Shown: positions 42,781 through 51,756, counted from the first letter of the stretch. The stretch is DNA of 64,000 nucleotides from Pseudomonas sp. MN1F (GCF_009391885.1 NZ_VZII01000062.1:1-64000), one strand, 5' to 3'. Translations and numbers: made by a program. The notes: generated by a model not told the origin, from the letters alone.

Positions 42781-42807
42781 TCAAGTATTCAAGTGCGACG
42801 CCGATCT
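42781..42807 (+). promoter_or_regulatory. Candidate FliA (sigma-28) promoter of the chemoreceptor gene
   Basis: TCAAGTAT (42781-42788), 11 bp, GCCGATCT (42800-42807). The E. coli FliA consensus is TAAAGTTT-N11-GCCGATAA; each half matches 6 of 8 with exact spacing. It lies about 100 bp before the ATG, a fitting place for a flagellar regulon promoter. Confidence 0.5.
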
Positions 42808-42906
42808 AGTGGTACCAGCGTCTCGGAAGAGGGCGCGCTTCCCGTCTCAACAAGCGGGTGGTCAGCGTGATCAGGACGATCCGGGCCTCTTGCCAGGAGC
42901 TTCTTC

Positions 42907-44805
42907 ATGTCTCAACCGCGTGCCCGAATTGCCTCGCAACTCGGTGTCGCCCTCGCCATCGTGCTGGCGCTGGTGATTTCCGGCAGTACCCTGTTCGCCC
43001 TGCGTGCGCTGGACGACGCCAACCTCGCCACCCGCCAGGCCCACCTGGCCAGTGAAGCGCGACTGCTGGCCGACCAGCTCGATACCTTCCACGGTTCGCT
43101 CAAGGACAACACCCAGCGCCTGAGCGGCCTGTTCGAGCGCCGCTTTGCCTCGGGCCTGTCGCTGCATGCTGGCGAGACCGTGCAGGTCGCCGGCCAAAGC
43201 ACGCCCGCCCTGTACCTGGGAGATCGGCTGCTGAACAACGATTTCCAGGTGGTCGACGAATTCCAGCAGATGACCGCTGGCATCGCGACCCTGTTCGTGC
43301 GCAGCGGCGATGACTTCGTGCGGATCAGCACCAACCTGAAGAAGCAGGACGGTACCCGCGCCATCGGCACCCAGCTTGACCGCCAGCACCCGGCCTACAC
43401 CAAGCTACTGGCCGGGCAGATGTACGTCGGCCGCGCCGTGCTGTTCGAACGCAACTACATGACCCGCTATGTGCCGGTCAGCGACAGCAGCGGCCGGGTG
43501 ATCGCGGTATTGTTTGTCGGCTTCGACTACACCGACGCGCAGAACGCCCAGTTCGCCAACCTCAAGCGTTTCCGCATCGGTGCAACCGGCTCGTTGGCCA
43601 TTCGCGATCAACAGGGCCAATGGCTGGTGCCGCCGGCCAATGCCGACCAGGACCTGTTCAGCGCCAGTGCGCCGTTCGCCGAGGGCCCCTGGACCGTGGT
43701 CGCCAGCATGCCCAAGGTGGAAATCCGCGAGGTGACCTGGAGCGTCGGCCTGCGCCTGGCCATCGGCAGCCTGTTGGCGATGCTGCTGGCGGTGGCTGCC
43801 ACCCTGTGGCTGCTGCGCCGCAAGTTGCGGCCGCTGGATGACCTGGTGCGCCAGGCCGAGGCACTGGGTGCCGGCGACCTGAATGCGCGCCTGAGCGTGA
43901 CCAGCCATGACGAGATCGGCCAGCTGGCCCGCAGCTTCAACAAGATGGGCGAAGCGCTGGCGACCATGGTCGAGCACATCCGCAGCGCCTCCGAGCAGGT
44001 CAGCAGCCGTGCGCGTTCGCTGTCCGGGTTGTCTACCGGTGCCTGTGAAGGCATGGACCAGCAGTCCGGCGAGATCACCAGCATGGCCGGTGCGGTGGAG
44101 GAGTTCAGCGCGACCTCGATGAACATCGCCGACAACATGGCCGGTACCGAGCGCATGGCCCGCGTCAACGCGCAGCAGACCCGCATCGGCCGCAGTGCCA
44201 TGGATGAAGCGTCGAGTTCGCTGCGGCAGATTGCCGAAGCGCTGGGCGGCACGGCCACGGTGATGGACAGCCTCGGTGCGCGTTCGCAGGAGATCGGCGG
44301 TATCATCAGCGTGATTACCGCGATTGCCGAGCAGACCAACCTGCTGGCGCTGAACGCCGCCATCGAGGCAGCGCGGGCTGGTGAGCAGGGCCGTGGCTTT
44401 GCCGTGGTCGCGGATGAGGTGCGCGGGCTGGCCGCGCGCACGCGCCAGGCTACCGATGAGATTTCCGGGATGATTACCAGCATCCAGCAGCAGACCGGGC
44501 ACGCCATCCATACCCTGGAGCAGGGCAACCAGCTGATGCAGGAAGGGCTGGCGCGCAACGACAAGGTCGCCGAAGCGCTGGCGCGGATCGATGAGCAGAG
44601 CCGTACGGCGGGTGAGCAGTTTGCCGTGATCAGCACGGCGACTCAGGAGCAGAGCAGCACGGCCACTGTGCTCAGCCGTAACCTGCAGAGCATTGCCCAG
44701 GCCAACAGCGAGCAGCGTGATGTGGCCAATGAGCTGGCCTTTACTGCGCGAGAGCTGGAAGGGTTGGCGGCGCAACTGCGCGAGGAAGTGGACCGCTTCC
44801 GCTGA
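42907..44805 (+). CDS. Methyl-accepting chemotaxis protein with Cache sensor
   Basis: A 632-residue chemoreceptor. TM1 lies at about 8-30, the periplasmic Cache-type sensor (sCache_3_3/Cache_3-Cache_2 form) at about 31-270, and TM2 at about 277-300. A HAMP domain follows (RRKLRPLDDLVRQAEALGAG) and then a long signalling coiled coil with the tip EAARAGEQGRGFAVVADEVR. It binds a small ligand outside and controls CheA/CheW. Such Cache sensors commonly bind small carboxylates, but the ligand cannot be read here. A FliA-like promoter precedes it. Confidence 0.93.
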   Translation: MSQPRARIASQLGVALAIVLALVISGSTLFALRALDDANLATRQAHLASEARLLADQLDTFHGSLKDNTQRLSGLFERRFASGLSLHAGETVQVAGQSTPALYLGDRLLNNDFQVVDEFQQMTAGIATLFVRSGDDFVRISTNLKKQDGTRAIGTQLDRQHPAYTKLLAGQMYVGRAVLFERNYMTRYVPVSDSSGRVIAVLFVGFDYTDAQNAQFANLKRFRIGATGSLAIRDQQGQWLVPPANADQDLFSASAPFAEGPWTVVASMPKVEIREVTWSVGLRLAIGSLLAMLLAVAATLWLLRRKLRPLDDLVRQAEALGAGDLNARLSVTSHDEIGQLARSFNKMGEALATMVEHIRSASEQVSSRARSLSGLSTGACEGMDQQSGEITSMAGAVEEFSATSMNIADNMAGTERMARVNAQQTRIGRSAMDEASSSLRQIAEALGGTATVMDSLGARSQEIGGIISVITAIAEQTNLLALNAAIEAARAGEQGRGFAVVADEVRGLAARTRQATDEISGMITSIQQQTGHAIHTLEQGNQLMQEGLARNDKVAEALARIDEQSRTAGEQFAVISTATQEQSSTATVLSRNLQSIAQANSEQRDVANELAFTARELEGLAAQLREEVDRFR

Positions 44806-44812
44806 GACCGCT

Positions 44813-44836
44813 GGGGGCGCAAAGCGCCCCCGGCAA
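44813..44836. terminator. Terminator between chemoreceptor and hglS
   Basis: GGGGGCGC (44813-44820), AAA loop, GCGCCCCC (44824-44831): a perfect 8-bp stem between convergent genes with no strong T-run. Confidence 0.6.
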
Positions 44837-44845
44837 TCCTGAGCC

Positions 44846-46231
44846 TTACATCGAACCGAGGTTCAGCGCCTGGGCACAGGCCTGCAACGAGCGCCGCTCG
44901 CTCTGCGCGTACAGCGCCAGCTCATCCTGCACCTGCAGCCCCAGCGCCGCTTCGAACGCCTCACGGTTGGCATTGCTGCCGTACTCGGCCTGGCCTTCAT
45001 CCCCCAGGTTCGACTGGAAGATCCCCGCCGCACTCACTGGCAGGAAGTCCTCGTACACCAGCGCCTCGAAGTGCACATGGCCAGCCGCGATCAGGTCTTC
45101 CAGCCGGGTCGGGCGATCCGCTTGCTCACGCGCCGCCAGGCCCTGCTCGGTGGCGAAGTAACGGAAATACGCCAACCCTTGCTCACGCATCTGCGCCAGG
45201 TCATCCGGAAACTCAGCGAAGCTTTCCTGCAGCAGCGCCATGTAGCGTTCGGCATTGGCCTCGACCGGCGCGCCACCCAAGGCGGCGCGGGTGGCGTCGA
45301 GCAGCTTGTCGTACAGCTGTCGGCCTTTCGGCGTCAGTGCTGCACCGCGTTGTTCGATCTCGCCGAAACGTGCGGTATGGCTACCCTGGTGATCGCTGAA
45401 CGCAACCTTCTCCTGCAGTGCCTTGAAGCTGGTCTGGCGCAGCAGGATCGGGTGACGGCGGGTGGGCGGGCCTTCGACCACGGCCTTCGGCGGAATGCCC
45501 TTGGCCGGCATGCCGAGCTGGATCGCGTCGATGTCCAGGGTGCGTGGGGTCAGGTGGTTGATGTGCGGGCCTTTGAAGGCCACCACGTCGGCGATCAGGC
45601 GGTGCTGGTCATGCAACTGCTGATACTGCTCGGCGGTGACCGTGGCGTCCTGGTGCCAGCGGAAGGTATGCAGTGCTTCGCGGACGAACTCGTCGGCATC
45701 GGCTGCGTTCAGGCCGCCATCGCGCTCGGATTGGGCAATCAGTTCGAGTGCGCGCGCGGTGAAGATCTGGCGCTTGGCCAGGATGCCCTGCGCCAGTTCG
45801 CGCAGTGGCAGGTTGTCGATCAGCTCCAGGCGCAGCAGCGAGGTGAACACACGGAACGGGCTGACGTGCAGCGATTGTTCATGCACGGCGCGGAACGCGG
45901 TGGAGTGCACCGGCACGCCGGCTGAGCTGAGGTCGTAGTAGCCGACCGGCGCCATGCCCATCACCGCGAACAGGCGGGCGATGGTCGCCAGCTCTTCGGC
46001 GGTGCCGACGCGGATGGCGCCGTGGCGTTCCTGGTCCAGGCGCTCGATCTCGCCGGTCCAGCGCAGGGCCTCAGCCACCTTGGGCTGATCGGCCAAGACC
46101 TGCTGGTTGATTTCGCTCACCAGCTCCAGCAGCGTGCCGTACAGCGGCACTTCCTGTTTGTACATGAGCGACATGGCGGCAGAGAACTGCGCGCGGATGC
46201 TGTCGGGGCTGACGAAATCGTGGGCGGGCAT
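44846..46231 (-). CDS. hglS: 2-oxoadipate dioxygenase/decarboxylase (D-2-hydroxyglutarate synthase, DUF1338)
   Basis: A 461-residue DUF1338 protein. The family member HglS of P. putida is an Fe(II) enzyme that converts 2-oxoadipate to D-2-hydroxyglutarate in lysine catabolism. From the ATG at 46231 (MPAHDFVSPDSIRAQFS) residues H70, R74 and H226 fall exactly at the published metal and substrate positions; the metal glutamate is in the FGEIEQRG motif (E291/E293). A longer in-frame start at 46291 is rejected because it breaks this numbering. It lies beside the LysR and amaB-amaA genes of the same pathway. Confidence 0.9.
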   Translation of the reverse strand: MPAHDFVSPDSIRAQFSAAMSLMYKQEVPLYGTLLELVSEINQQVLADQPKVAEALRWTGEIERLDQERHGAIRVGTAEELATIARLFAVMGMAPVGYYDLSSAGVPVHSTAFRAVHEQSLHVSPFRVFTSLLRLELIDNLPLRELAQGILAKRQIFTARALELIAQSERDGGLNAADADEFVREALHTFRWHQDATVTAEQYQQLHDQHRLIADVVAFKGPHINHLTPRTLDIDAIQLGMPAKGIPPKAVVEGPPTRRHPILLRQTSFKALQEKVAFSDHQGSHTARFGEIEQRGAALTPKGRQLYDKLLDATRAALGGAPVEANAERYMALLQESFAEFPDDLAQMREQGLAYFRYFATEQGLAAREQADRPTRLEDLIAAGHVHFEALVYEDFLPVSAAGIFQSNLGDEGQAEYGSNANREAFEAALGLQVQDELALYAQSERRSLQACAQALNLGSM

Positions 46232-46359
46232 CGCTAGCTTCCTGGTTAGGTTCGGACGCTTACATGAAAGCTGGGAATGCACTTGGCTCACAAGCGAAAA
46301 AAAGTGAGTCAGTCATTCCATTTTTGATCGACCTCAAGGGCCTTTTCGCGGGCACGCCC

Positions 46360-47250
46360 TCAAGTCGCTAGCTGCTCGCGAATCCACTCCACCAACGCCC
46401 GCACCTTGGGCACCTCCGCCGCATGCTCGGCATACGCCAGGTAATGTTTGCCGGCACTGGGCATCGCATGATTCCACGCAATCACCAAGCTACCCTCAGT
46501 CAGCTCTTTAGCCACCAGATACCGTGGCACCAACGCCACCCCACAGCCGGCCTGCGCCGCACTCAATGCCATATAGAACGTATCGAAGCGCGGTCCATGG
46601 TAGGCACTGACACTGTGCAACCCCAGTTCCAGGAACCACTCATGCCAGGCCTCTGGGCGCGACGTGCTCTGCAGCAACACCATGTCCGCCAACTCACCGG
46701 CATCCCCCAGCTTGCGCCCGGCCAGCAACTCCGGCGCGCACACCGGCACCACCTCTTCGCCGAACAGCTCCACGCAAGTGGCCCCCGGCCAGGTGCCCTG
46801 GCCATAGAAGAACACCACGTCCGCCGAGCCCTGCAGCAAAGCGAACGGTTCCATTTCGTTGCGGATGTCGAGGTGGATGTTCGTGTGCCGTTTGCCGAAG
46901 CCCTTGAGGTGCGGGATCAGCCAGCGCACGCCAAAACTCGGTTGAGTGGCTACCTTCAATATCTCGGTCTGCTCGCCGTAGGTGAGCACGTAGCGGCTGG
47001 ACATGTCGACCTGGGTGAGGATCTTGTTGACCTCGGCCAGGTACAGGCTGCCAGCGGGGGTAAGTTGCAGGCGCCGGCGGATACGCAGGAACAGGTGGTG
47101 GCGCAGCATCTCTTCGAGCTGCGCCACCTGCTTGCTGACCGCGCTCTGGGTCAGGTGCAGTTCTTCGGCGGCACGGGTAAAGCTCAGGTGACGGGCTGCA
47201 GCTTCGAAGCACTGCAGGGCGGTCATGGAGGGCACCAGGCGTTTGGACAT
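46360..47250 (-). CDS. LysR-family regulator between hglS and amaB
   Basis: A 296-residue LysR protein of the GcvA-like branch, with HTH SMTALQCFEAAARHLSFTRA and ELHLTQSAVSKQVAQLEEML, and an effector domain beginning KVATQPSFGVRWLIPHLKGF. It is divergent from amaB and upstream of hglS on the same strand, so it probably regulates the lysine genes on both sides. The effector, perhaps aminoadipate or pipecolate, is inferred only from context. Confidence 0.87.
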   Translation of the reverse strand: MSKRLVPSMTALQCFEAAARHLSFTRAAEELHLTQSAVSKQVAQLEEMLRHHLFLRIRRRLQLTPAGSLYLAEVNKILTQVDMSSRYVLTYGEQTEILKVATQPSFGVRWLIPHLKGFGKRHTNIHLDIRNEMEPFALLQGSADVVFFYGQGTWPGATCVELFGEEVVPVCAPELLAGRKLGDAGELADMVLLQSTSRPEAWHEWFLELGLHSVSAYHGPRFDTFYMALSAAQAGCGVALVPRYLVAKELTEGSLVIAWNHAMPSAGKHYLAYAEHAAEVPKVRALVEWIREQLAT

Positions 47251-47269
47251 AGCGGTCTCTGCGGCTCAA

Positions 47270-47290
47270 ATCATTACCTGACGGAATGAT
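47270..47290. promoter_or_regulatory. Inverted repeat in the LysR/amaB divergent space
   Basis: ATCATT (47270-47275) and AATGAT (47285-47290) with a CC/GG inner pair offset by one base. It is adjacent to the LysR start and so a candidate operator for that regulator. Confidence 0.35.
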
Positions 47291-47386
47291 ATGCGGAATA
47301 AAGGTCGTTTGTTGCACCGGTGTGATCGGATTAATACTGATCCACATCATTTTTCCACCCCATCACCCGATGTAGGAGAAGCACAA

Positions 47387-48877
47387 ATGGTTGCTGGATT
47401 GCTCGAGCGCCTTGGCGTTGCTGCCGAGGCTTACACCCAGGGCGACTACCCTGTTCACACGCCGATCGACGGCAGCCAGATCGCCTCGGTGAAATTGCTC
47501 GGCAAAGCCGAGACCATCGCCCGCATCGATCAGGCCCAGAGCGCCTTCGAAGCCTGGCGCAGCGTGCCGGCCCCGCGCCGTGGCGAGCTGGTGCGCCTGT
47601 TTGGCGAAGTGCTGCGTGAGCACAAGGCCGACCTCGGCGAGCTGGTCTCGATCGAAGCTGGCAAGATCACCCAGGAAGGCCTGGGCGAAGTGCAGGAAAT
47701 GATCGACATCTGCGACTTCGCCGTCGGCCTGTCGCGCCAGCTGTACGGCCTGACCATCGCCTCCGAGCGCCCGGGCCACCACATGCGTGAAACCTGGCAC
47801 CCGCTGGGCGTGGTCGGCGTGATCAGCGCCTTCAACTTCCCGGTTGCGGTATGGGCCTGGAACACCGCACTGGCCCTGGTGGCCGGTAACTCGGTGGTGT
47901 GGAAGCCTTCCGAGAAGACCCCGCTGACCGCCCTGGCTTGCCAGGCGCTGTTCGAGAAAGCCCTGAAAGCCTTCGGTGAAGCCCCGGCTGGCCTGGCGCA
48001 GCTGGTGATCGGCGGCCGTGAAGCTGGCGAAGCCATGGTCGACGACCCACGCGTACCGCTGGTCAGCGCCACCGGCAGCACCCGCATGGGTCGTGAAGTC
48101 GGCCCACGCGTTGCGGCCCGTTTCGGCCGCAGCATTCTGGAGCTGGGTGGCAACAACGCCATGATCCTGGCCCCGAGCGCCGACCTCGACCTGGCCGTGC
48201 GCGGCATCCTGTTCTCCGCTGTCGGCACCGCCGGCCAGCGCTGCACCACCCTGCGTCGCCTGATCGTGCACCGCTCGATCAAGGACGAAGTGGTTGCCCG
48301 CGTCAAAGCCGCCTACGGCAAAGTGCGCATCGGTGACCCACGCAAGGACAACCTGGTTGGCCCGCTGATCGACAAGCAGTCGTTCGACGCCATGCAGGGC
48401 GCACTGGCCAAGGCCCGTGACGAGGGTGGTCAGGTATTCGGGGGCGAGCGTCAGCTGGCCGAGCAGTATCCGAACGCCTACTACGTCACCCCGGCCATTG
48501 CCGAGATGCCTGCGCAAAGCGACGTGGTGCGCCACGAGACCTTCGCGCCGATCCTCTACGTGCTGGCCTACGACGACTTCGAAGAGGCCCTGCGCCTGAA
48601 CAACGAAGTGCCACAAGGCCTGTCGTCGTGCATCTTCACCACCGACATTCGCGAAGCCGAGCGCTTCCAGAGTGCTACCGGCAGCGACTGCGGCATTGCC
48701 AACGTCAACATCGGCACCAGCGGCGCCGAGATTGGCGGTGCGTTCGGTGGCGAGAAGGAGACGGGCGGTGGTCGTGAGTCCGGTTCCGATGCCTGGAAAG
48801 GCTACATGCGTCGTCAGACCAACACCGTGAACTACTCGCGCGAGCTGCCGCTGGCGCAGGGTATCGTGTTCGATTGA
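47387..48877 (+). CDS. amaB: L-aminoadipate-semialdehyde dehydrogenase (antiquitin-like)
   Basis: A 496-residue ALDH7-type enzyme with catalytic Glu252 (LELGGNNAM) and Cys286 (AGQRCTTLRR). AmaB oxidises alpha-aminoadipate semialdehyde, in balance with piperideine-6-carboxylate, to aminoadipate; it is homologous to human ALDH7A1. The ATG at 47387 has AGGAGA seven bases upstream; the longer frame from 47291 is rejected because it lacks a ribosome-binding site. It precedes amaA, the pipecolate oxidase that makes its substrate, with a REP-like pair between the two. Confidence 0.93.
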   Translation: MVAGLLERLGVAAEAYTQGDYPVHTPIDGSQIASVKLLGKAETIARIDQAQSAFEAWRSVPAPRRGELVRLFGEVLREHKADLGELVSIEAGKITQEGLGEVQEMIDICDFAVGLSRQLYGLTIASERPGHHMRETWHPLGVVGVISAFNFPVAVWAWNTALALVAGNSVVWKPSEKTPLTALACQALFEKALKAFGEAPAGLAQLVIGGREAGEAMVDDPRVPLVSATGSTRMGREVGPRVAARFGRSILELGGNNAMILAPSADLDLAVRGILFSAVGTAGQRCTTLRRLIVHRSIKDEVVARVKAAYGKVRIGDPRKDNLVGPLIDKQSFDAMQGALAKARDEGGQVFGGERQLAEQYPNAYYVTPAIAEMPAQSDVVRHETFAPILYVLAYDDFEEALRLNNEVPQGLSSCIFTTDIREAERFQSATGSDCGIANVNIGTSGAEIGGAFGGEKETGGGRESGSDAWKGYMRRQTNTVNYSRELPLAQGIVFD

Positions 48878-48904
48878 TGATCGCAGGCGGGGGCTTTGCC
48901 CCCG

Positions 48905-48989
48905 TTTCGCCGGCAAGCCGGCTCCCACAGGGAACACTCAGGCCCCAGGCTTGTGAGCTCCCTGTGGGAGCTGGCTTGCCAGCGATGGG
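48905..48989. repeat. REP-like inverted pair between amaB and amaA
   Basis: TTCGCCGGCAAGCCGG then CTCCCACAGGG (48905-48931) and the inverse CCTGTGGGAGCTGGCTTGCC with AGCGATGGG (48960-48989). The copies differ in their stems, but both keep CTCCCACAGGG. The pair lies within a likely operon. Confidence 0.8.
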
Positions 48990-49004
48990 CTGCAAGGCAG
49001 CCCC

Positions 49005-49017
49005 AACAAGAACAACA
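49005..49017 (+). promoter_or_regulatory. Hfq/Crc catabolite-control motif in the amaA leader
   Basis: AACAAGAACAACA contains two overlapping exact matches to AANAANAA (49005-49012 and 49008-49015). It ends 16 bases before the amaA ATG and just upstream of the GGAG, the usual place for Hfq/Crc translational repression in Pseudomonas. Confidence 0.5.
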
Positions 49018-49033
49018 CTGCTGGAGCCGGGCC

Positions 49034-50320
49034 ATGTCCGAACTGCGTCAACAATGCTTGTGGGAACACGTCAGCCAACCGACCGTCGCCAGCCAGGCCC
49101 TGGCCGGTGAGCACAAGGCCGATGTCTGCGTGATCGGCGGCGGCATCACCGGCCTGTCGGCGGCCATCCACCTGCTCGAACAGGGCAAGTCGGTGATCCT
49201 GCTGGAGGCTTGGAAAATCGGCCACGGCGGCTCCGGGCGCAACGTCGGCCTGGTCAACGCCGGCACCTGGATCCGCCCCGATGACGTTGAGGCAACCCTT
49301 GGCCAGAAGCAGGGCAGCCGCCTGAACAAGGTGTTGGGTGAAGCCCCGGCTGAAGTGTTCGCCATGATCGAGCGCCTCGGCATCGACTGCCAGGCCCAGC
49401 ACAAAGGCACGCTGCACATGGCGCACAACGCCACCGGCATCGCCGACCTCGAAGCCCGCCACGAACAATGGCGCCGCCGTGGTGCCGACGTCGAGCTGCT
49501 GACCGGCGCCCAGTGCCAGGAATACTGCGGTACCGACAAGATTTCCGCCGCGCTGCTCGACCGCCGCGCTGGCACCATCAACCCGATGGGCTACACCCAA
49601 GGCCTGGCCGCCGCCGTGGCCCGCCTGGGCGGCAAGCTGTTCCAGCAATCCTCGGTCGAGGGCCTTGAGCGCGATGGCGATGCCTGGCGGGTGAAGACCG
49701 CACGTGGCTCGGTACGCGCCGAGAAAGTGGTGATTTCCACTGGCGCCTACACCGAAGGCGACTGGAGCAACCTGCAGAAGCAGTTCTTCCGTGGCTACTA
49801 CTATCAGGTGGCGTCGAAGCCGCTGCACGGCGCGGCCGCTGACAAGGTGCTGCCGCACGGCCAAGGTTCGTGGGACACCCGCACCGTACTCAGCAGCATT
49901 CGCCGTGACGACCAGGGCCGCCTGCTGCTGGGCAGCCTCGGCCGGGTCGACAACAAGCCGTCCTGGTTCGTGCGCAGCTGGGCCGACCGGATCCAGAGCC
50001 ATTACTACCCGGAGCTGGGCAAGGTCGAGTGGGAAATGCACTGGACCGGCTGCATCGACTTCACGCCGGACCACCTGATGCGGTTGTTCGAGCCGGCCCC
50101 GGGGTTGGTGGCGGTGACGGGCTATAACGGCCGCGGCAATACCACCGGGACCGTGATTGGCCGGGCGTTTGCCGAGTTCCTGCTGAAGGGCGAGGCGGAC
50201 AGCCTGCCGATCCCGTTCTCGCCGATGAAGGGCGTGAGTGCGCCTTCGTTGCGGACCGCGTTCTATGAGTCCGGCTTCTCGCTGTACCACGCGGGGCAAT
50301 GCCTGAGAGTTGTGCTGTAA
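49034..50320 (+). CDS. amaA: L-pipecolate oxidase
   Basis: A 428-residue FAD-dependent oxidoreductase of the DAO family. The FAD motif VCVIGGGITGLSAAIHLLEQ is at about residues 31-50, followed by GHGGSGRNVGLVNAG. In P. putida the gene beside amaB encodes pipecolate oxidase, which converts L-pipecolate from D-lysine to piperideine-6-carboxylate for AmaB. The ATG at 49034 has GGAG seven bases upstream; the frame extended to 48896 crosses the REP-like pair and is rejected. It converges on the channel gene with eight bases between stops. Confidence 0.9.
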   Translation: MSELRQQCLWEHVSQPTVASQALAGEHKADVCVIGGGITGLSAAIHLLEQGKSVILLEAWKIGHGGSGRNVGLVNAGTWIRPDDVEATLGQKQGSRLNKVLGEAPAEVFAMIERLGIDCQAQHKGTLHMAHNATGIADLEARHEQWRRRGADVELLTGAQCQEYCGTDKISAALLDRRAGTINPMGYTQGLAAAVARLGGKLFQQSSVEGLERDGDAWRVKTARGSVRAEKVVISTGAYTEGDWSNLQKQFFRGYYYQVASKPLHGAAADKVLPHGQGSWDTRTVLSSIRRDDQGRLLLGSLGRVDNKPSWFVRSWADRIQSHYYPELGKVEWEMHWTGCIDFTPDHLMRLFEPAPGLVAVTGYNGRGNTTGTVIGRAFAEFLLKGEADSLPIPFSPMKGVSAPSLRTAFYESGFSLYHAGQCLRVVL

Positions 50321-50328
50321 GCACCGGC

Positions 50329-51756
50329 TTACTTGTGCAACCAGCTGAGGAAGCCGCCTTTCTTGATCGAAACCGGCTTCTGCAGCAACAACGATTCCCG
50401 ATTCTGGCGCCGGAACCGCTGCAACTTGCTCAGCGCCGCCTGCACCTCCCCACGCTGCTCAAGGCAGCTTTTCACCTGTGCCTTTTCAATGCGGTACAGC
50501 ACGCAACTGGTCAAGGTCCGGAACTCGGCCATCGAGTCGTCTTCGTCGATGATCCCCTCGATCCCCAACACCTCACCCGGCCCCATGCGCCCGGCCTCCA
50601 GCAGCTTGTCGCCATCGCGCACCGACGCTGAAACCACGCCGCTGCCAATCACCAGCAAATGATCGGACTGTTCGCCAACGCCCAGGATCACCTGATCGGC
50701 CAGGTACTCCACGGCAGTCATGCGTTGGCTCAAGGCATCCCGCTCTTCGCCACTCAGCGAGCGGAACACCCGCACCTCGTCCAGCACTTCGCGCTGGCGG
50801 CTGCGTGGTGGCATGGCCAGGTCGACGTTCCACATCACCCCGTTGGCTTCCAGATGGCGATGCGCCAGGTCGAACAGCTGGTTGCGAGCATCGGTCTTGC
50901 CGGCCATGTCCATGATGAAGCCGCTGGCTTCGTACTCCACCGACTCCAGTGTCGAGGCCTTTACCGTGACCTTGGGCTTGGGTGAGGCGAGGATCGCGCT
51001 GGTGCCCTGCAGGGCTTTTTCCAGCGCATCGAAAACCCGCCTCGGGCGTACCTTGGCCGGCACCACCACACAGATCGACACCCCGTTCACATCGGCCGGG
51101 CGGCTGTGGTTGAGCAGCCGCGCCTTGGCCGCCACCGAGTTGGGGATCACCGCCAAACTGCCACTGCCGGTGAGCAGGCGCGTGGCGCGCCAGTCGATAT
51201 CCAGCACCTTGCCCTCGGTGCCGTCGATGGAGATCGAATCGCCAATCTGATAGGGCCGCGTGGTGTTCAGCACGATGCCGCTGAACACGTCGGCCAGGGT
51301 GCTTTGCAGCGCCAGGCCGATGACGATGGCCATCACCCCGGAAGTGGCCAGCAGGCCCTTCACCGGCAGTTGCAGCACATAGCCCGCAGCCGCGACCACG
51401 GCCGCGAGGAAGATCAGTGCCCCCAGCACATCCTGCAGCAAGCGCCCACCATGGCTGCCACGGGCCACCAGCAGCAGGCCGAACACCACCGTCACCGTGC
51501 GCGCGCCAAACAGCCACCAGCCGATGGCCAATACCGTGGCGATCAGGTTGCGCGCTACATCGTCGGGCCACGGCGGCGGTTGCAGCGGGCTCATCCCGGC
51601 AGCCACCAGCACCGCGCTGAACAGCAGGAAGGTCACCAGCCGCGCGCCGATCCGCCAGGCCCGGCGCTGGATAGGGATCAACTGCCAGAGCACGAGGTCG
51701 AGCAGGATGAGGATGGTGCCGAGCAACAACGGGGACGACTGGATGAACGCCAGCAT
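50329..51756 (-). CDS. MscS-type channel with C-terminal cyclic-nucleotide-binding domain
   Basis: A 475-residue protein with about five N-terminal helices and an MscS core (GVMAIVIGLALQSTLADVFS pore region, then the IGDSISIDGTEGKVLDIDWR beta domain). Its C-terminal domain (about 340-450) resembles a cyclic-nucleotide-binding domain (FRSLSGEERDALSQRM, ILGVGEQSDHLLVIGSG, MGPGEVLG). Such channels link gating to a cyclic nucleotide and respond weakly, if at all, to tension. The ATG at 51756 begins MLAFIQSSPLLLGTIL; the 20 extra in-frame residues upstream look non-coding. Confidence 0.86.
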   Translation of the reverse strand: MLAFIQSSPLLLGTILILLDLVLWQLIPIQRRAWRIGARLVTFLLFSAVLVAAGMSPLQPPPWPDDVARNLIATVLAIGWWLFGARTVTVVFGLLLVARGSHGGRLLQDVLGALIFLAAVVAAAGYVLQLPVKGLLATSGVMAIVIGLALQSTLADVFSGIVLNTTRPYQIGDSISIDGTEGKVLDIDWRATRLLTGSGSLAVIPNSVAAKARLLNHSRPADVNGVSICVVVPAKVRPRRVFDALEKALQGTSAILASPKPKVTVKASTLESVEYEASGFIMDMAGKTDARNQLFDLAHRHLEANGVMWNVDLAMPPRSRQREVLDEVRVFRSLSGEERDALSQRMTAVEYLADQVILGVGEQSDHLLVIGSGVVSASVRDGDKLLEAGRMGPGEVLGIEGIIDEDDSMAEFRTLTSCVLYRIEKAQVKSCLEQRGEVQAALSKLQRFRRQNRESLLLQKPVSIKKGGFLSWLHK

